64,000 bases of DNA from Luminiphilus syltensis NOR5-1B (lineage in GTDB: Bacteria > Pseudomonadota > Gammaproteobacteria > Pseudomonadales > Halieaceae): assembly GCF_000158175.1 (NCBI RefSeq), contig NZ_DS999411.1, positions 1,850,929 to 1,914,928 on the forward strand, read 5' to 3'. Position numbers and translations under genes: made by a program. This document shows positions 63,642 to 64,000 of the stretch, one piece after another. Numbering within the stretch: position 1 is the stretch's first letter; each line of letters starts with the position of its first letter. The notes below the pieces were generated by a model, which worked only from the letters and a program-made list of their open reading frames with translations, searched no databases and was not told the DNA's origin.

Positions 63642-64000
63642 GTGCTCGATAACAATATTCCGAGACCCTGGCAGGGGCGCACAACGCTGGTTTTCGCGTT
63701 GGCCGCCGCCGCTGTGGGTATCGGTAACGTGTTTCGGTTTCCCGTGATGCTCGGCGAGTATGGTGGCGCCCCCTTCTTCATGGTGTATGTGGCCGCGTTG
63801 CTATTACTGTCGATGCCTATTCTGGTCGCTGAAGTGGTCATTGGCAGCCACGGGCGTGGATCGCCGATGAATGCCGCCCGCTGGTCCACGGATACAGCGG
63901 GTCGATCAGTGTTTTGGAGCTATCTCGGTCCTCTGCAAGCCACCGTGGGCCTACTTCTGGCAGCGGAGTTGGTCGTCATTATGGCCTGGATGGTAGACCG
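63642..64000 (+). CDS. Neurotransmitter:sodium symporter (NSS/SNF) family, 3' end outside window
   Basis: About 119 residues are seen from the GTG at 63642, with GGAG 6 nt upstream; an in-frame ATG at 63591 lacks a Shine-Dalgarno. LVFALAAAAVGIGNVFRFP is the NSS signature of segment 1, and MLGEYGGAPFFMVYVAAL continues segments 1-2. It is a Na+-coupled amino-acid or amine importer. The gene runs off the window. Confidence 0.9.
   Translation, partial: MLDNNIPRPWQGRTTLVFALAAAAVGIGNVFRFPVMLGEYGGAPFFMVYVAALLLLSMPILVAEVVIGSHGRGSPMNAARWSTDTAGRSVFWSYLGPLQATVGLLLAAELVVIMAWMVD

Noticed and set aside
1-64000. CRISPR array, IS element or prophage
   Set aside because: No regularly spaced repeats, transposase or phage structural genes were seen in the window.

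Overview
The window is chromosomal DNA of a free-living, probably marine gammaproteobacterium. I infer this from the mix of genes: a FadE-type acyl-CoA dehydrogenase, BCCT and NSS transporters, a TonB copper receptor, AsmA-like proteins, and a tmRNA whose tag reads ANDDNYGAQLAA. A Halieaceae/Spongiibacteraceae-like (Cellvibrionales) source is plausible, but the sequence alone does not prove it. Gene density is high. There is no prophage, no IS transposase and no CRISPR array. The one clearly mobile-looking stretch is 50.4-53.0 kb.

Layout. 0-6.8 kb holds an OmpW fragment and a copper locus. The copper locus has a TonB-dependent copper receptor and a DUF2946-like protein on the minus strand. 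Divergent from these is a bufferin-type operon: a DUF2282 precursor with four Cys, a DUF692 MNIO oxidase, a DUF2063 partner, DoxX, an ECF sigma factor and a small zinc-finger anti-sigma. 6.8-20 kb is housekeeping and transport: methyltransferase, rhodanese, SerA, crotonase, P460-like cytochrome, EamA, CDF, LysE, BCCT, MFS, PurE/PurK and threonine aldolase. 20-31 kb holds small membrane proteins, an amidase lipoprotein, an aminotransferase/omega-amidase/rhodanese operon, Dtd, an EAL-domain remnant, META-domain, HIT, DUF2855 and reductase genes, and a 68-residue tandem-repeat protein. 31-40 kb holds a CsdA-type RNA helicase, a Usp-SulP pair, a YqaA protein and FadE.

39.3-42.6 kb is the most unusual gene pair. 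An ATP-grasp enzyme is followed after 29 nt by a 678-residue protein of unknown family, in which I recognise a papain/calpain-like Gln-Cys-His-Asn arrangement. 43-48.7 kb holds a ferric-reductase-like membrane protein, an AlkB-like dioxygenase, a purine-type deaminase, an SDR, an isochorismatase-family hydrolase, a polysaccharide-deacetylase-fold hydrolase and a SYLF protein.

49-53.4 kb contains a GGDEF protein and a small integron-like cassette array without integrase. The array has a GNAT acetyltransferase, a broken small membrane ORF and a possible UDG-fold protein, separated by attC-like sites. A hairpin-rich segment with a partial copy of the ssrA 3' end follows, then ssrA (tmRNA) itself. 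53.5-64 kb holds DUF1761, AzlC/AzlD, a large AsmA-like protein, an HSL-type esterase with a PLC/P1-nuclease-like protein, a second ECF operon (EF-hand protein, sigma, anti-sigma-like, periplasmic metal-sensor-like), SmpB, and the start of an NSS symporter.

Two themes recur. Metal handling appears in the copper receptor with the bufferin operon, the His-rich CDF exporter and the Cnr/Zra-like ECF operon. Trans-translation appears in ssrA and smpB, about 10 kb apart.
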